NCBI RefSeq assembly: GCF_002944315.1 | Contig: NZ_CP024314.1 | Span: forward strand, 1,798,001 to 1,862,000 | Origin: Rhizobium sp. NXC24 | GTDB taxonomy: Bacteria; Pseudomonadota; Alphaproteobacteria; Rhizobiales; Rhizobiaceae | Direction: 5' to 3' | DNA: 64,000 nt | Shown: positions 1 to 8,595 of the stretch, piece after piece | Numbering within the stretch: the first letter of the stretch is position 1 | Layout of the letters: each line of letters starts with the position of its first letter | Translations under genes and position numbers: made by a program | The notes under the pieces: generated by a model | Told to the model about the DNA's origin: nothing | The model's database searches: none | What the model saw: only the letters and a program-made list of their open reading frames with translations

Positions 1-10
1 CGAAAAATTC

Positions 11-1018
11 ATGGCCACAATTCGTGATGTCGCCAAACTCGCTGACGTATCCGTCTCGACGGTGTCGCTGGCGCTCAGCAATCCGGCGCGGGTCAGCCAG
101 AAAACGCTGGAAAAAATTCGCCAGGCGATTGCCGCGGTCGGCTTCGTTGCCGACCCGCTTGCCCAAAGCCTTGCGCGCGGACGCAGCCGCATGATCGGTT
201 TCGTCGTCGGCAATGTCGGCAACCCGTTTTTCGGGGATATCCGGCGCGAGCTGGAAAACTATGCGCTCGACCACGAGCATTTCGTCGTCGTCACCGATTC
301 CTCCGGCAAGACGGATCGCGAGAGGGCGATGGTCGAGCACCTGATCGGCCTTAAGACTGCCGGCCTGGCGCTTGCGCCGTCCGGTTATGACCAGAACTAT
401 ATCGATTTCATCGCAGGCCTGAACGTGCCGATCGTCTGCTTCGACCAGAAGGTTGCCGGGATCGAGCGCGATTTCGTCGGGTCCGACAATTACCTCGCCG
501 GCGCAATGCTGACCGAGCATCTTCTTCAACTCGGCCACAAGCGCATCGCCTTCATCACCGGCCCAAGCCATATGCACACGGCGACGGAGCGTTATCGCGG
601 CTTTGCCGAGACCATGGCCAATGCCGGCGTTGAGGTGAACCCGAATTTCGTCGTCGACGGGCAGTTCACGCGCACCGCCGGCTACGAAGCGGCCATGCGC
701 CTGCTGATCCAGCCCGAGCGGCCCACCGCAATCCTCGGCGCCAACAACACCGTGGCGCTTTCGGCATTACAGGCCATGCAGGAGCTGGGGTTCCGCTGTC
801 CGGAAGACATTTCGCTCGCGATGATCGACAATGTGCAATGGAGCTCGGTCATCACGCCGCGCATTACCATGGTGGTTCAGGACACACTGGCGCTCGGCGG
901 CATCATCGCCCGCCGCCTCATGCACCGCATCACCAACCCGGAAGGCGCCGTCGAGCCGGCCCGGGATTTTGTGCTGACGCCGAAATTCGTTCCGGGCAAT
1001 TCCTGCCGAAGAATTTAG
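11..1018 (+). CDS. LacI-family transcriptional regulator
   Basis: DNA-binding repressor of the LacI/GalR family, 335 residues, the usual length. Residues 2-25 form the helix-turn-helix (TIRDVAKLADVSVSTVSLAL), followed by the hinge helix with the QSLARGRS stretch. A periplasmic-binding-protein-like effector domain starts near residue 60 (MIGFVVGNVGNPFF) and runs to the end. Such proteins normally bind a sugar or purine and regulate a neighbouring uptake or catabolic operon. The gene starts 11 bases into the window, so its promoter and probable targets lie outside to the left; the next gene on the right is on the opposite strand. The effector cannot be deduced. Confidence 0.93.
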   Translation: MATIRDVAKLADVSVSTVSLALSNPARVSQKTLEKIRQAIAAVGFVADPLAQSLARGRSRMIGFVVGNVGNPFFGDIRRELENYALDHEHFVVVTDSSGKTDRERAMVEHLIGLKTAGLALAPSGYDQNYIDFIAGLNVPIVCFDQKVAGIERDFVGSDNYLAGAMLTEHLLQLGHKRIAFITGPSHMHTATERYRGFAETMANAGVEVNPNFVVDGQFTRTAGYEAAMRLLIQPERPTAILGANNTVALSALQAMQELGFRCPEDISLAMIDNVQWSSVITPRITMVVQDTLALGGIIARRLMHRITNPEGAVEPARDFVLTPKFVPGNSCRRI

Positions 1019-1159
1019 GGCATCGCACATCGAAGCGCGGCGATCTCATATCAAGGGCGCAGCAAAACCGCTCATGCGGCAGGGCTGCTCATGCGCGCAG
1101 CCCTCCATCTCCATCGCCGGTTCTGCCTCTTCCTACGTCCTGCGCGATTGCCTCGCCGT

Positions 1160-2317
1160 TCAGTGCTCCAGGAAGACGTAGTTCATCCAACTGCTCATGC
1201 GCAGAAGGACCTTTCGGAGGACGGCGACGTGATGCCAGTGCTCGGTATAGACCGCGACCTCCGCAACGACGCCTCCCGGCAATTGGTATTTGTCCGTATT
1301 TTCGAGCAGTTCGATACGCGCCAGCGTCTGTCCCGGTGCGGTACGCTCCGGCGACTGCGGATCGATTAGCGCTCCGCTAGGCTGAAGCTGTCCCTGGGCC
1401 ATGACGTCGATGACTTCTTCGACGCGTGCCTTGAAAATTTTGCCAGGAACCGCCTTGAAAGCGACTTCGGCGTCGTCGCCGACACTCACGCGCTGTAGCG
1501 AATTCTGGATGAACGCTGCGGCGAGCATTCGGTCCTCACTGTTGATGAACACCATCACCGGACGCAATGGCAACGGGTTGGCCATCATGCCGGGGCGAAG
1601 GAAGACCTGGGTCACATAGCCATCGCTCGGCGCACGCACCGTCGTCTGGTCAAGCTCGTATTCCGCATTGCCCAGTTCCGCCGTCAACCGGGCGACGGTT
1701 GGGTTCGTACCGTTGATCTCGGATTCATAGGCGAGTTTTGCCTGGACAGCCTGGGCACGTGCCGTATCTGCGGCGGCTTCGGCGGTCAGATAGATACCAC
1801 GCCGGTTTTCGACCTCCAGTTCGGAATAGATCGCGCCCTTGCCGCTGGACTTTGCATTCTCGTTTGCCTGCTGGAATTTTGTGAACGCCTGCAGGGAGCG
1901 GTCGCGCGATGCCTCAGCGCCGGTAACCCCAGCGTTGGCCGCATCAAGGGCAGCCTTCAACTGGAGGACCGTCTGCTTCGCCTCGGCAAGCGCTGCTTTC
2001 TTCTGATCGACGACAAACTGGTAGGGTCGCGGATCAATGCGGAAGAGCACATCGCCCTTCTTCAGCGGCTTGTTCGGCTCGACCGGGACTTCCACGACCT
2101 GTCCGCCGACGACGGGAATGACCGGCGCCGAAGTGAAATAGATGCGCCCGTCCCCGGAATAGGGGTGATTGTAGCTCATGATGAGCAACAGGGCGCCGAT
2201 CAAAAAGATGCCACCCAGGACGGCTGTTGAGAGTGTCCATTGGTTTACCGGGATCCGGAACACCTTAAAGATCGTAAAGCAGATCGCGGCATAGGTGAGT
2301 ATCAGGAGCAGATCCAT
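1160..2317 (-). CDS. HlyD-family membrane fusion protein (YiaV-like)
   Basis: Periplasmic adaptor of the HlyD/EmrA type, 385 residues. Two hydrophobic segments lie at the N-terminus (about residues 2-20 and 32-50). A lipoyl-like half follows (PVVGGQVVEVPVEPNKPLKKGDVLF), then a coiled-coil hairpin (about 100-200), then the second lipoyl half and beta-barrel (VRAPSDGYVTQVFLRPG). Its start abuts the stop of the upstream DUF3302 gene. That order matches the E. coli pair yiaV-yiaW, a known arrangement. No inner-membrane pump or outer-membrane channel gene is nearby, so the transported substrate is unknown. An adaptor role is secure as a family assignment; the exported compound is not. Confidence 0.9.
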   Translation of the reverse strand: MDLLLILTYAAICFTIFKVFRIPVNQWTLSTAVLGGIFLIGALLLIMSYNHPYSGDGRIYFTSAPVIPVVGGQVVEVPVEPNKPLKKGDVLFRIDPRPYQFVVDQKKAALAEAKQTVLQLKAALDAANAGVTGAEASRDRSLQAFTKFQQANENAKSSGKGAIYSELEVENRRGIYLTAEAAADTARAQAVQAKLAYESEINGTNPTVARLTAELGNAEYELDQTTVRAPSDGYVTQVFLRPGMMANPLPLRPVMVFINSEDRMLAAAFIQNSLQRVSVGDDAEVAFKAVPGKIFKARVEEVIDVMAQGQLQPSGALIDPQSPERTAPGQTLARIELLENTDKYQLPGGVVAEVAVYTEHWHHVAVLRKVLLRMSSWMNYVFLEH

Positions 2318-2658
2318 CAGACTTTCTCCCTCTCCGAGGGTTGCGCTTCGAGCTCAGCGATCCGGGCATGAAGACGCGCGATTTCGGCATTTGCTTCAGC
2401 TTCGCGTGAAAGCTTACCGTCGGGTCGGATTCCCCAACCGCGGTCCTCCCGGTAGAGGGTCGCCCAAATGAAGAGAAACGGCCAAATCGCGTGCAGGGTG
2501 AACAGGCTCACCCAACCGGCAACATGGATGGCATCCTGGTGAGGGTGGTTGCGAGCCTTGGCGATCAGATGCGGGATGTCGTGGATCGCGATCACCGCAT
2601 AGAAGAGAGTGACCACCATGAAAACCAGCACCCCAAGTGCAAAATAGTCGAGAAACAC
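2317..2658 (-). CDS. DUF3302 inner-membrane protein (YiaW-like)
   Basis: Small membrane protein of 113 residues, two predicted membrane spans (FALGVLVFMVVTLFYAVI and VSLFTLHAIWPFLFIW) around a conserved HDIPHLIAKARNHPHQDAIH loop, closely resembling E. coli YiaW (DUF3302). A GTG start at 2658 is chosen because a strong AAGGAGGAA site lies just before it and because the protein then begins with the family N-terminus FLDYFALG. An upstream ATG at 2751 would add 31 unconserved residues. The C-terminus is charged and helical (about residues 85-113). It is co-transcribed with the HlyD-like gene, whose start overlaps its stop. Its molecular role is unknown; it probably partners the adaptor in the inner membrane. 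Confidence 0.88.
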   Translation of the reverse strand: MFLDYFALGVLVFMVVTLFYAVIAIHDIPHLIAKARNHPHQDAIHVAGWVSLFTLHAIWPFLFIWATLYREDRGWGIRPDGKLSREAEANAEIARLHARIAELEAQPSEREKV

Positions 2659-2800
2659 GGTTCCTCCTTTTCGGCTGCGTGACCGAGCCGACCAGCCGCA
2701 TTCGAGGAGGAGATAGTAACGCCGCCAGACCTCAAACGCCTGTAGCATCACGTATCGTCTATTGGCGGGGGCCGTAACGGTTCGACAAACGCCTGAGATT

Positions 2801-4594
2801 TCAGGGAGTAACCGTGATACCCGCCGCTGTTAGCCCTGAAAGGAAATGCTCCTGGTCCGATGGGCGTTGCAGGCGGATAGCGACTTCCCTGCGAATGTTG
2901 GTCAAGAGTGCGGGCGCATTGGATTTCAGCCAGTCCTGCTCTCGGCGGGCGTCGTCGAGCTTGCCCTCAGCACCAAAAATCGCGAGCAGAACGAGATGGT
3001 GCATCGGATTGTATTTGAGATCTGCCATACGCGCCCAAAGCTCGGCGGCCTGGTAGTCACGCCGCATATAGGCGCAAAGCGCCATGCCCACTTCGTAATA
3101 TCCAATCGGGCCAGGGTTTCTGCTGATGGCACTCGACATCAGTTCGCAACCCGTTTCCCATTTTCCTGAGAAGGCGAGCCTGAATCCATATTCTCCGGCA
3201 ACTTCAGTGTCGTTCGGATTGATCGCATAGGCGGCGGCCCCCTCCCTCAATGCGGCGTCGACATCGCCGTTGAAGAAGTTCGCGAGCATCAATGCCTGCA
3301 ACGCCCGGGCATTCTGAGGGTCGATTTCCACCGCACGTTTGGCGGTTTCAAGAGCAAGCGTCAACGGATGTGGTGATTGCGGCATGTCCAGCCGGTATTG
3401 GAAGCGAATCTCGTCCAGATATGTCAGGGAGAGCAATGCCCACGAGGTTGCGTAGGCCGGAAGACGCTCGGTCGTGCGCTGGAGACAGTCCTGCACGGCG
3501 GCATGGTTTTGCGGATTCAGATCGATCCGATAATTATAATAGGACAAGGTGCATGCATAAGCATCCCAGTCGTCGGGCGGAGATTGGGCTAAACGTGCGG
3601 CGTCGGCCTGGTAGATCAGGCCGTAAGGCTGGGCGACAGCCGTCGCGACGCGCCGTGCGATATCGGCTTCCACCTCAAGTATATCCTGCACTCGAAGGTC
3701 CCTGTCGTAATTGTTCGCCCAAGTCACCGATCCATCGGAACGGCGAACAAGTCTCGCGGTAAGCCGAAGCTTGTTTCCCTCGACGCGTATACCTCCCTGC
3801 AGCGCGAAGCGCGGTTCTTCCACCCGTATGTCCGGGCTGGAAGACGGCTCTTTTGCAATGACGGCAATTTCCTTGAACTTCGCAAGCTCGCCAATGACTT
3901 CGTCCGTAAGCCCCCGGGCGATGTCGGCGGATCCGCCCTCCTTTGAAATTTCTTCGAACGGTTCGACCAGAACTTTGGGAACGCTTTCAGATGCCGGAGC
4001 CGGAGCGGCATTTTGAGCCCTGTGCGACGAAAAGAAGAACGTGCTCAACGGCGGGAAAATGGCGACGAACGTCGTCAAGACTATCGCCGCGGAAATCGCA
4101 TACCACAACCACACGGGCGGAGCTGCCCTATCCGTGCGATCGGCCACAATCACCGGCTTCTGCACTTCGGCCGGGGACTCCAGGACATTGTCGAGATCGG
4201 GCCGATCGGCCAGCCTGTCAGCAGCAGTCGCATACCGGAAACAAGGTATATAGGCACCTTTCGGTATGGTGATGATGATCCGGTCGGCCCACCCGGCAAC
4301 CAGATAGTAGCGTTCGAGGCCGCGACGAATCCGGCCGGCTTCTATTCTGACAACCGGATCGTTCTGAGCATCAAACGATGCATCCCGGGCAAAAACCTCC
4401 TGTGCAATCGTGTAAGCCTTGAGATAGTCAGCCCGTCCGCCCAGCGTCTCTTCAACAACATATTCCAAAAACCTGCGGCCCCGTTCCGGTGCCAGAAACT
4501 CTTCACTTGAGAGGATTCGCTGAAGCTGCTCCCGGATCTCCCACATCTCAGGAGACGACGTGTCGTCTCCACCGCTTGCCCAAGCGCTCTGCAT
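2801..4594 (-). CDS. Membrane-anchored TPR protein with TolB-like middle domain
   Basis: 597-residue protein with three parts. The N-terminal 120 residues form a domain seen in rhizobial proteins often labelled adenylate cyclase (FLEYVVEETLGG, DPVVRIEAGRIRRGL). It carries no visible cyclase catalytic motif. A single membrane span follows at about 161-185 (VWLWYAISAAIVLTTFVAIF). The C-terminal part begins with a TolB/FlgO-like domain (about 205-330, ARGLTDEVIGELAKF) and ends in tetratricopeptide-like repeats (about 390-590). The architecture resembles CadC-like one-component sensors, with a cytoplasmic output domain and a periplasmic TPR sensor, but I see no clear winged helix. It stands alone and is transcribed away from the small gene at 4706. 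Function unknown. Confidence 0.75.
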   Translation of the reverse strand: MQSAWASGGDDTSSPEMWEIREQLQRILSSEEFLAPERGRRFLEYVVEETLGGRADYLKAYTIAQEVFARDASFDAQNDPVVRIEAGRIRRGLERYYLVAGWADRIIITIPKGAYIPCFRYATAADRLADRPDLDNVLESPAEVQKPVIVADRTDRAAPPVWLWYAISAAIVLTTFVAIFPPLSTFFFSSHRAQNAAPAPASESVPKVLVEPFEEISKEGGSADIARGLTDEVIGELAKFKEIAVIAKEPSSSPDIRVEEPRFALQGGIRVEGNKLRLTARLVRRSDGSVTWANNYDRDLRVQDILEVEADIARRVATAVAQPYGLIYQADAARLAQSPPDDWDAYACTLSYYNYRIDLNPQNHAAVQDCLQRTTERLPAYATSWALLSLTYLDEIRFQYRLDMPQSPHPLTLALETAKRAVEIDPQNARALQALMLANFFNGDVDAALREGAAAYAINPNDTEVAGEYGFRLAFSGKWETGCELMSSAISRNPGPIGYYEVGMALCAYMRRDYQAAELWARMADLKYNPMHHLVLLAIFGAEGKLDDARREQDWLKSNAPALLTNIRREVAIRLQRPSDQEHFLSGLTAAGITVTP

Positions 4595-4705
4595 GGTGTC
4601 CCCCTGCGACCGTAGCGGCCGTCTTATCGCCCTTGTATGTTCATGTATATTACGCCTCTAATTTAGGTAGTGGCAATATAATGTCTCAATCTGCTTGACG
4701 TGATC

Positions 4706-5032
4706 ATGACGAGCGGGGCGGGGATGATATCGGGAAAAAATAGTTCAACGCATTTGTCCGCGCTTCAAATCGTCGAGGTGCGCTTTCCTCACGAGGTCGC
4801 GCGGGTACAACAGCTCTTTAGCGTAGACGAAACTTTTCGCAGCATGTGCGAGGACCTTGCAGCCGCCGTCGAAACGCTGACGCGGGTGGACGATCTCCCC
4901 GACAATGTCCGGGAAGCGCGGCGCCAGGAATACGCCGGGCTCGTCGATGCTCTTTCCGGTGAAATTCGCGATGCAATTCGCAATTCGAAACTTGTGATCT
5001 TACGACCGCAGCCCGGGCGCCCAAAGGCGTAG
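4706..5032 (+). CDS. Hypothetical protein, about 108 residues
   Basis: Small soluble protein I do not recognise. The body is helical (VARVQQLFSVDETFRSMCED through DALSGEIRDAIRNSKLVIL) and ends in a basic tail, PGRPKA. Starts are possible at GTG 4700, ATG 4706 and ATG 4724. The last follows a purine-rich GGGGCGGGG and would give 102 residues; I list 4706 as a compromise. It is divergent from the TPR gene, and a lipoprotein hydrolase gene converges on it from the right. Coding potential is supported by a regular GC-rich third position and the absence of a competing ORF on the other strand. No function can be proposed. Confidence 0.6.
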   Translation: MTSGAGMISGKNSSTHLSALQIVEVRFPHEVARVQQLFSVDETFRSMCEDLAAAVETLTRVDDLPDNVREARRQEYAGLVDALSGEIRDAIRNSKLVILRPQPGRPKA

Positions 5033-5120
5033 CGCATCGCGATGCAGACGATGAATTGTTTGGGAAAGCATGAGCATAGCTCGGCCGCAGGCAATTCAGC
5101 CTCCGGCATTGAGCGCTGGG

Positions 5121-6335
5121 TTATTTTACCAGCGACTGCGGCTGGAGGTCTCCTTGCAGCGTGCCTTCGGCATTCGGCTGCTTCTTCCTTGGCTGTAACG
5201 GCTGCTCGATCATGGTAGCCGGAGCGGCAGCAGCCGCGGCGGCAACCGTGCCTATATTCGTCACCGTGCCGCCGACGACAGCCGTAATGCCCTGCCCGAG
5301 CGTTACGTTTGAATCCGTAAGTGGCTGGCCGGTCATGAGCCTTCGGCCGATGAGCTGGACAATTTCCGGGCTTTCCGCAAACTTGCCGTGGTTCAGCGCA
5401 TCATCGGATTTGACCTTGGTCAGGTCGATTGCCGTAATTCCCGCCTGTTCGAGTTTCGTTCGATAAGGCTCTTCCGTCGGGTTGATCGCACCCAAGCGGG
5501 AGACCCTTCCCGTGATAAAGCTCGACACCGCGAGCGCTTTATCGTCCTGAGACACGAAGATAGTGAACTTCGGCCTCGGCGCCCCCATCTCCACATACTG
5601 TTTGGCGAAGACCTGGATGTCGATGTCCGGCGATGCGAGAATGACATTGTGGATCTTGGGGTTCACATGGCCATCGCGGATGCCCATCTGCCGGAGGGAC
5701 TCCATGGCGAGCCACGTTCCCATCGAGTGGGCGAGAATGGTGATGTCCTTTACATCCGGATCCGCAGCGAGCGTGTGAAGCGCCTGCTCAAGCGCGGTTC
5801 GCGAATAATTGGTGCTTTCCTTATCATATTGATAGGCGATGAGCTGCGCCCTGGAGGGCCATGTGAAGAGGACCGGCGTCGCTTGCATGCCGCTGTCATG
5901 GACGATCTGGGCCAGCCGGAAGACGGAATCCTCGTATTTGTTGTTGAAGCCATGAATGAAAACGAGCGCGTGTCCGCCGACGACGTGCTGACGGAACCAT
6001 GCTCGACCCTCCGCGACCGTCTCCAATTGCTTCACGCGGATGACGGCGAAGTCGGTTGCCGGATTGGGCGGCAGCCGATGCGGCCACTGCACGGTGCCAG
6101 GCTGGCGTTTGGGCGGGATCGAGACCGCTACCTCCGTCAAATAGGGCTTCGGACTACGCTCGCCATTGAACAGCGTGGCCGGATCGCCGGAGGGCTGGCG
6201 GGTGGTTGCGACGAGCATGTCCACCTTCGCAGTGCGCGGTGCCGATGCCGAAAGCGTTACCGGCGCCATCACGCCGCTCGGATGACCGCATCCTGAAAGG
6301 ACTGAAAGCAGGACAACCAGAGACCTTCTAAGCAT
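5121..6335 (-). CDS. Alpha/beta-hydrolase lipoprotein (DUF900 family)
   Basis: 404-residue predicted lipoprotein hydrolase. The ATG at 6335 gives a lipoprotein signal, MLRRSLVVLLSVLSGCG, with the lipobox cysteine at about residue 16; the longer ORF start would bury it. The DUF900 hydrolase core runs from about 100 to 310, with oxyanion segment ALVFIHGFNNKYEDSV and nucleophile elbow ITILAHSMGTWLAMES (serine in AHSMG). The C-terminal 90 residues are Ala/Gln-rich and probably disordered. Substrate unknown; members of this family are usually annotated only as esterase/lipase-like. It lies 188 bases downstream of the AI-2E-type permease gene and may have its own promoter. Confidence 0.85.
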   Translation of the reverse strand: MLRRSLVVLLSVLSGCGHPSGVMAPVTLSASAPRTAKVDMLVATTRQPSGDPATLFNGERSPKPYLTEVAVSIPPKRQPGTVQWPHRLPPNPATDFAVIRVKQLETVAEGRAWFRQHVVGGHALVFIHGFNNKYEDSVFRLAQIVHDSGMQATPVLFTWPSRAQLIAYQYDKESTNYSRTALEQALHTLAADPDVKDITILAHSMGTWLAMESLRQMGIRDGHVNPKIHNVILASPDIDIQVFAKQYVEMGAPRPKFTIFVSQDDKALAVSSFITGRVSRLGAINPTEEPYRTKLEQAGITAIDLTKVKSDDALNHGKFAESPEIVQLIGRRLMTGQPLTDSNVTLGQGITAVVGGTVTNIGTVAAAAAAAPATMIEQPLQPRKKQPNAEGTLQGDLQPQSLVK

Positions 6336-6523
6336 GCATTTTTCCAATCGAACGGTGCACCTCATCACATGCCGGGAGCCTTCGCTCGGATCGGCATCGG
6401 CCCAAAGCGGCCATTGGATGATAGGCAGCAGCTTTGTCATTGGTAGTAACTTACGCGTTGGTGCTTTTCTCCGGCCGTATGATACGGGCGGGCAACTCGG
6501 CGGCAGGAAGGCTCAGCTTACGG

Positions 6524-7678
6524 TCAGAAAACAGCTACCTCTTGCGAGGTTTCGGGAGAATTGTCACCGGCAGGAACGGTGGGGCTCGTCCAGGCCACGA
6601 AAAGATCATAGAAAACGCCAAGAACTACCGGGCCGAGAAACAAGCCTACCAAACCGTGCGCCAAAGCTCCTCCGATAACGCCAAGCAAGATCAGGGGCAT
6701 CGGCGTGGATAGGCCGCGCGAGATCAAAATCGGCTTTAGAATATTATCAAGAACGCCGACCGGCACGGCGAGAAGCGTGAACAGCAATGCATCCGAGAAT
6801 TGCCAGGTGAACCAGGCCCAAATGACAAGGGGCAGCAGCACGATACCCGGTCCGATCTGGATGATGCAAAATACGAAGACTACGAAGGTCAGCGCGCCTT
6901 TTGCCGGAACGTCGAAAAGAAAAAGGATAAGCCCGCACAGCAGCGTCTGCAGCAATGCGATGCCGATGATGCCGCGGGAAACATTGCGGACCGTCATACT
7001 TGCCAGGCGAACGAAATCGGTTCCTCTGTTGCCGGCGATCCGAGCAACGACAAGGTTCACCGACGTCACCAGTTGCTGTCTTGCAACCAGGAAGCAGCCG
7101 CACAGCAATACGGATGCAATGAAACTGAGCACACCGCCCCCAAGAGCCGCCGTTCTTTCCAGAATGACGCCTGCAGCCGCCTTTATCGGCTCCTGGAACT
7201 GCTTTAGCATCACCGTAAAATTGGCGATGGCGTAGTTCCAGATCTCAAAGGCGCGCTCTCCGATATACGGCCAGGCCCTTATGCTCTGAGGCGCCGAAGG
7301 CAAGACAACAGTCCCTTCTTTCAGGCCGGTCAGAAGCGCGCGCGTACCATCGGCGAAGCTGAACAAGATGGCTGCAAGCGGCGCGATCACGATCGCGAGG
7401 CACGCGACGACGATCAGGACTGCCGCGGCAACGCCGCCGCGGCCAAGCAATCTCCTTAACAGTTCAAAGAGAGGAAAAAGGGCCACCGCCAGGATCGCCG
7501 CCCAGGCGAAAATCAAGATGAAGGGAGCGACGATCGTGAAAGACCAATAGGCGAAAAGACCGACGACACCGAACCGGATAAACTCGCTTATGCGCACGTC
7601 AGCGGAGTTCGAGCTGGACCGGACGCTGCCGGTGTCTGCCGCAACTTCCTGTACGGGCGGTGCTGAGATCGATTGCAT
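6524..7678 (-). CDS. AI-2E family transporter (PerM/YdiK-like permease)
   Basis: 384-residue polytopic membrane protein with about eight hydrophobic segments, beginning with a pair at residues 37-75 (FGVVGLFAYWSFTIVAPFIL and a following span). It ends with the family-typical segment PMPLILLGVIGGALAHG and then FLGPVVLGVFYDLF. That C-terminal glycine-rich signature and the overall length fit the AI-2E exporter superfamily (formerly UPF0118). Some members export autoinducer-2 and others are Na+/H+ antiporters, so the substrate is open. It is the last gene of a probable operon with SulP and PPK2: only 28 bases separate it from the ppk2 stop. Confidence 0.88.
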   Translation of the reverse strand: MQSISAPPVQEVAADTGSVRSSSNSADVRISEFIRFGVVGLFAYWSFTIVAPFILIFAWAAILAVALFPLFELLRRLLGRGGVAAAVLIVVACLAIVIAPLAAILFSFADGTRALLTGLKEGTVVLPSAPQSIRAWPYIGERAFEIWNYAIANFTVMLKQFQEPIKAAAGVILERTAALGGGVLSFIASVLLCGCFLVARQQLVTSVNLVVARIAGNRGTDFVRLASMTVRNVSRGIIGIALLQTLLCGLILFLFDVPAKGALTFVVFVFCIIQIGPGIVLLPLVIWAWFTWQFSDALLFTLLAVPVGVLDNILKPILISRGLSTPMPLILLGVIGGALAHGLVGLFLGPVVLGVFYDLFVAWTSPTVPAGDNSPETSQEVAVF

Positions 7679-7706
7679 GGCACAAAGCCCCGGCGGATTC
7701 TACAGC

Positions 7707-8540
7707 TTACCAGACAAGGTCCGGCACGATATGACGGACGCCGTCGTCCTCGACATAGTCCGAGGGCCGCTTCTGTCGTTTGCCCAGTTCAGGTTTCTCG
7801 AACTTCACCCGTTCATAGGGGATCGATTTCAGAATATGCGAGATGCAATTGATGCGTGCCTTCTTCTTGTCGTCCGAAGGCACGATCCACCAGGGCGCAT
7901 GCTGCGTATCCGTCATTCTGATCATTTCGTCATAGGCCCGTGTGTAGTCCCACCAGCGGCGGTAGGATTCCAAGTCCATCGGACTTAGCTTCCATTGCCG
8001 CACCGGGTCGTCGATCCGCCTTTTGAAGCGACGCTCCTGCTCCTGCTCGCTGACGGTCAGGAAATACTTCAGCAGAATTACGCCGCTTTCGACGATGGCA
8101 GCCTCGAAACGTGGGGCAAGTTCAAGGAAACGACGGGCCTTCTTTTCGGTGCTGAAGCCCATGACCCGATCGACGCCTGGGCGATTGTACCAACTGCGGT
8201 CGAAGATGACGATCTCGCCCGCGGCCGGAAGATGAGCAATGTAGCGCTGCATATAGATCTGCGATTTTTCACGGTCATTGGGTGCCGGCAGGGCAACCAC
8301 GCGAAACACCCGCGGACTGACGCGCTCCGTGAGGCGCTTGATCGTGCCGCCCTTGCCGGCCGCATCGCGACCCTCGAAGATGATCACGATGCGAGCGCCA
8401 GAATTTTTGACCCAAGCCTGCAGATGCGCCAGTTCGACCTGCAGTTTCGCGATTTCCTTCTCATAATCCTTGGTGCGCTTTTTCTTCTTTCCACCGCTAT
8501 CTGCTTCCCCTTCGCGATTGGGATCATACATCTTGTTCAT
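7707..8540 (-). CDS. ppk2: Polyphosphate kinase 2 (PPK2)
   Basis: 277-residue PPK2-family enzyme that transfers phosphate between polyphosphate and nucleotides. Walker A is IIFEGRDAAGKGGTIKRLTE (about residues 50-70), the Walker B-like lid region is IVIFDRSWYNRPGVDRVMGF, and the family segment RRIDDPVRQWKLSPMDLES follows. The start at 8540 has a GGAGGGAAG site. The longer ORF to 8645 would overlap the SulP gene and lacks support. The sequence looks like the class I PPK2 typical of rhizobia, which prefer making NDP or NTP from polyphosphate; the direction of reaction cannot be read from sequence. It lies between the SulP and AI-2E genes, 55 and 28 bases away. Confidence 0.95.
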   Translation of the reverse strand: MNKMYDPNREGEADSGGKKKKRTKDYEKEIAKLQVELAHLQAWVKNSGARIVIIFEGRDAAGKGGTIKRLTERVSPRVFRVVALPAPNDREKSQIYMQRYIAHLPAAGEIVIFDRSWYNRPGVDRVMGFSTEKKARRFLELAPRFEAAIVESGVILLKYFLTVSEQEQERRFKRRIDDPVRQWKLSPMDLESYRRWWDYTRAYDEMIRMTDTQHAPWWIVPSDDKKKARINCISHILKSIPYERVKFEKPELGKRQKRPSDYVEDDGVRHIVPDLVW

Positions 8541-8595
8541 GACTTCCCTCCCTGAGTTGCGATATCTGTGATGCTCCGTCCCGCTCTTGCCTGCG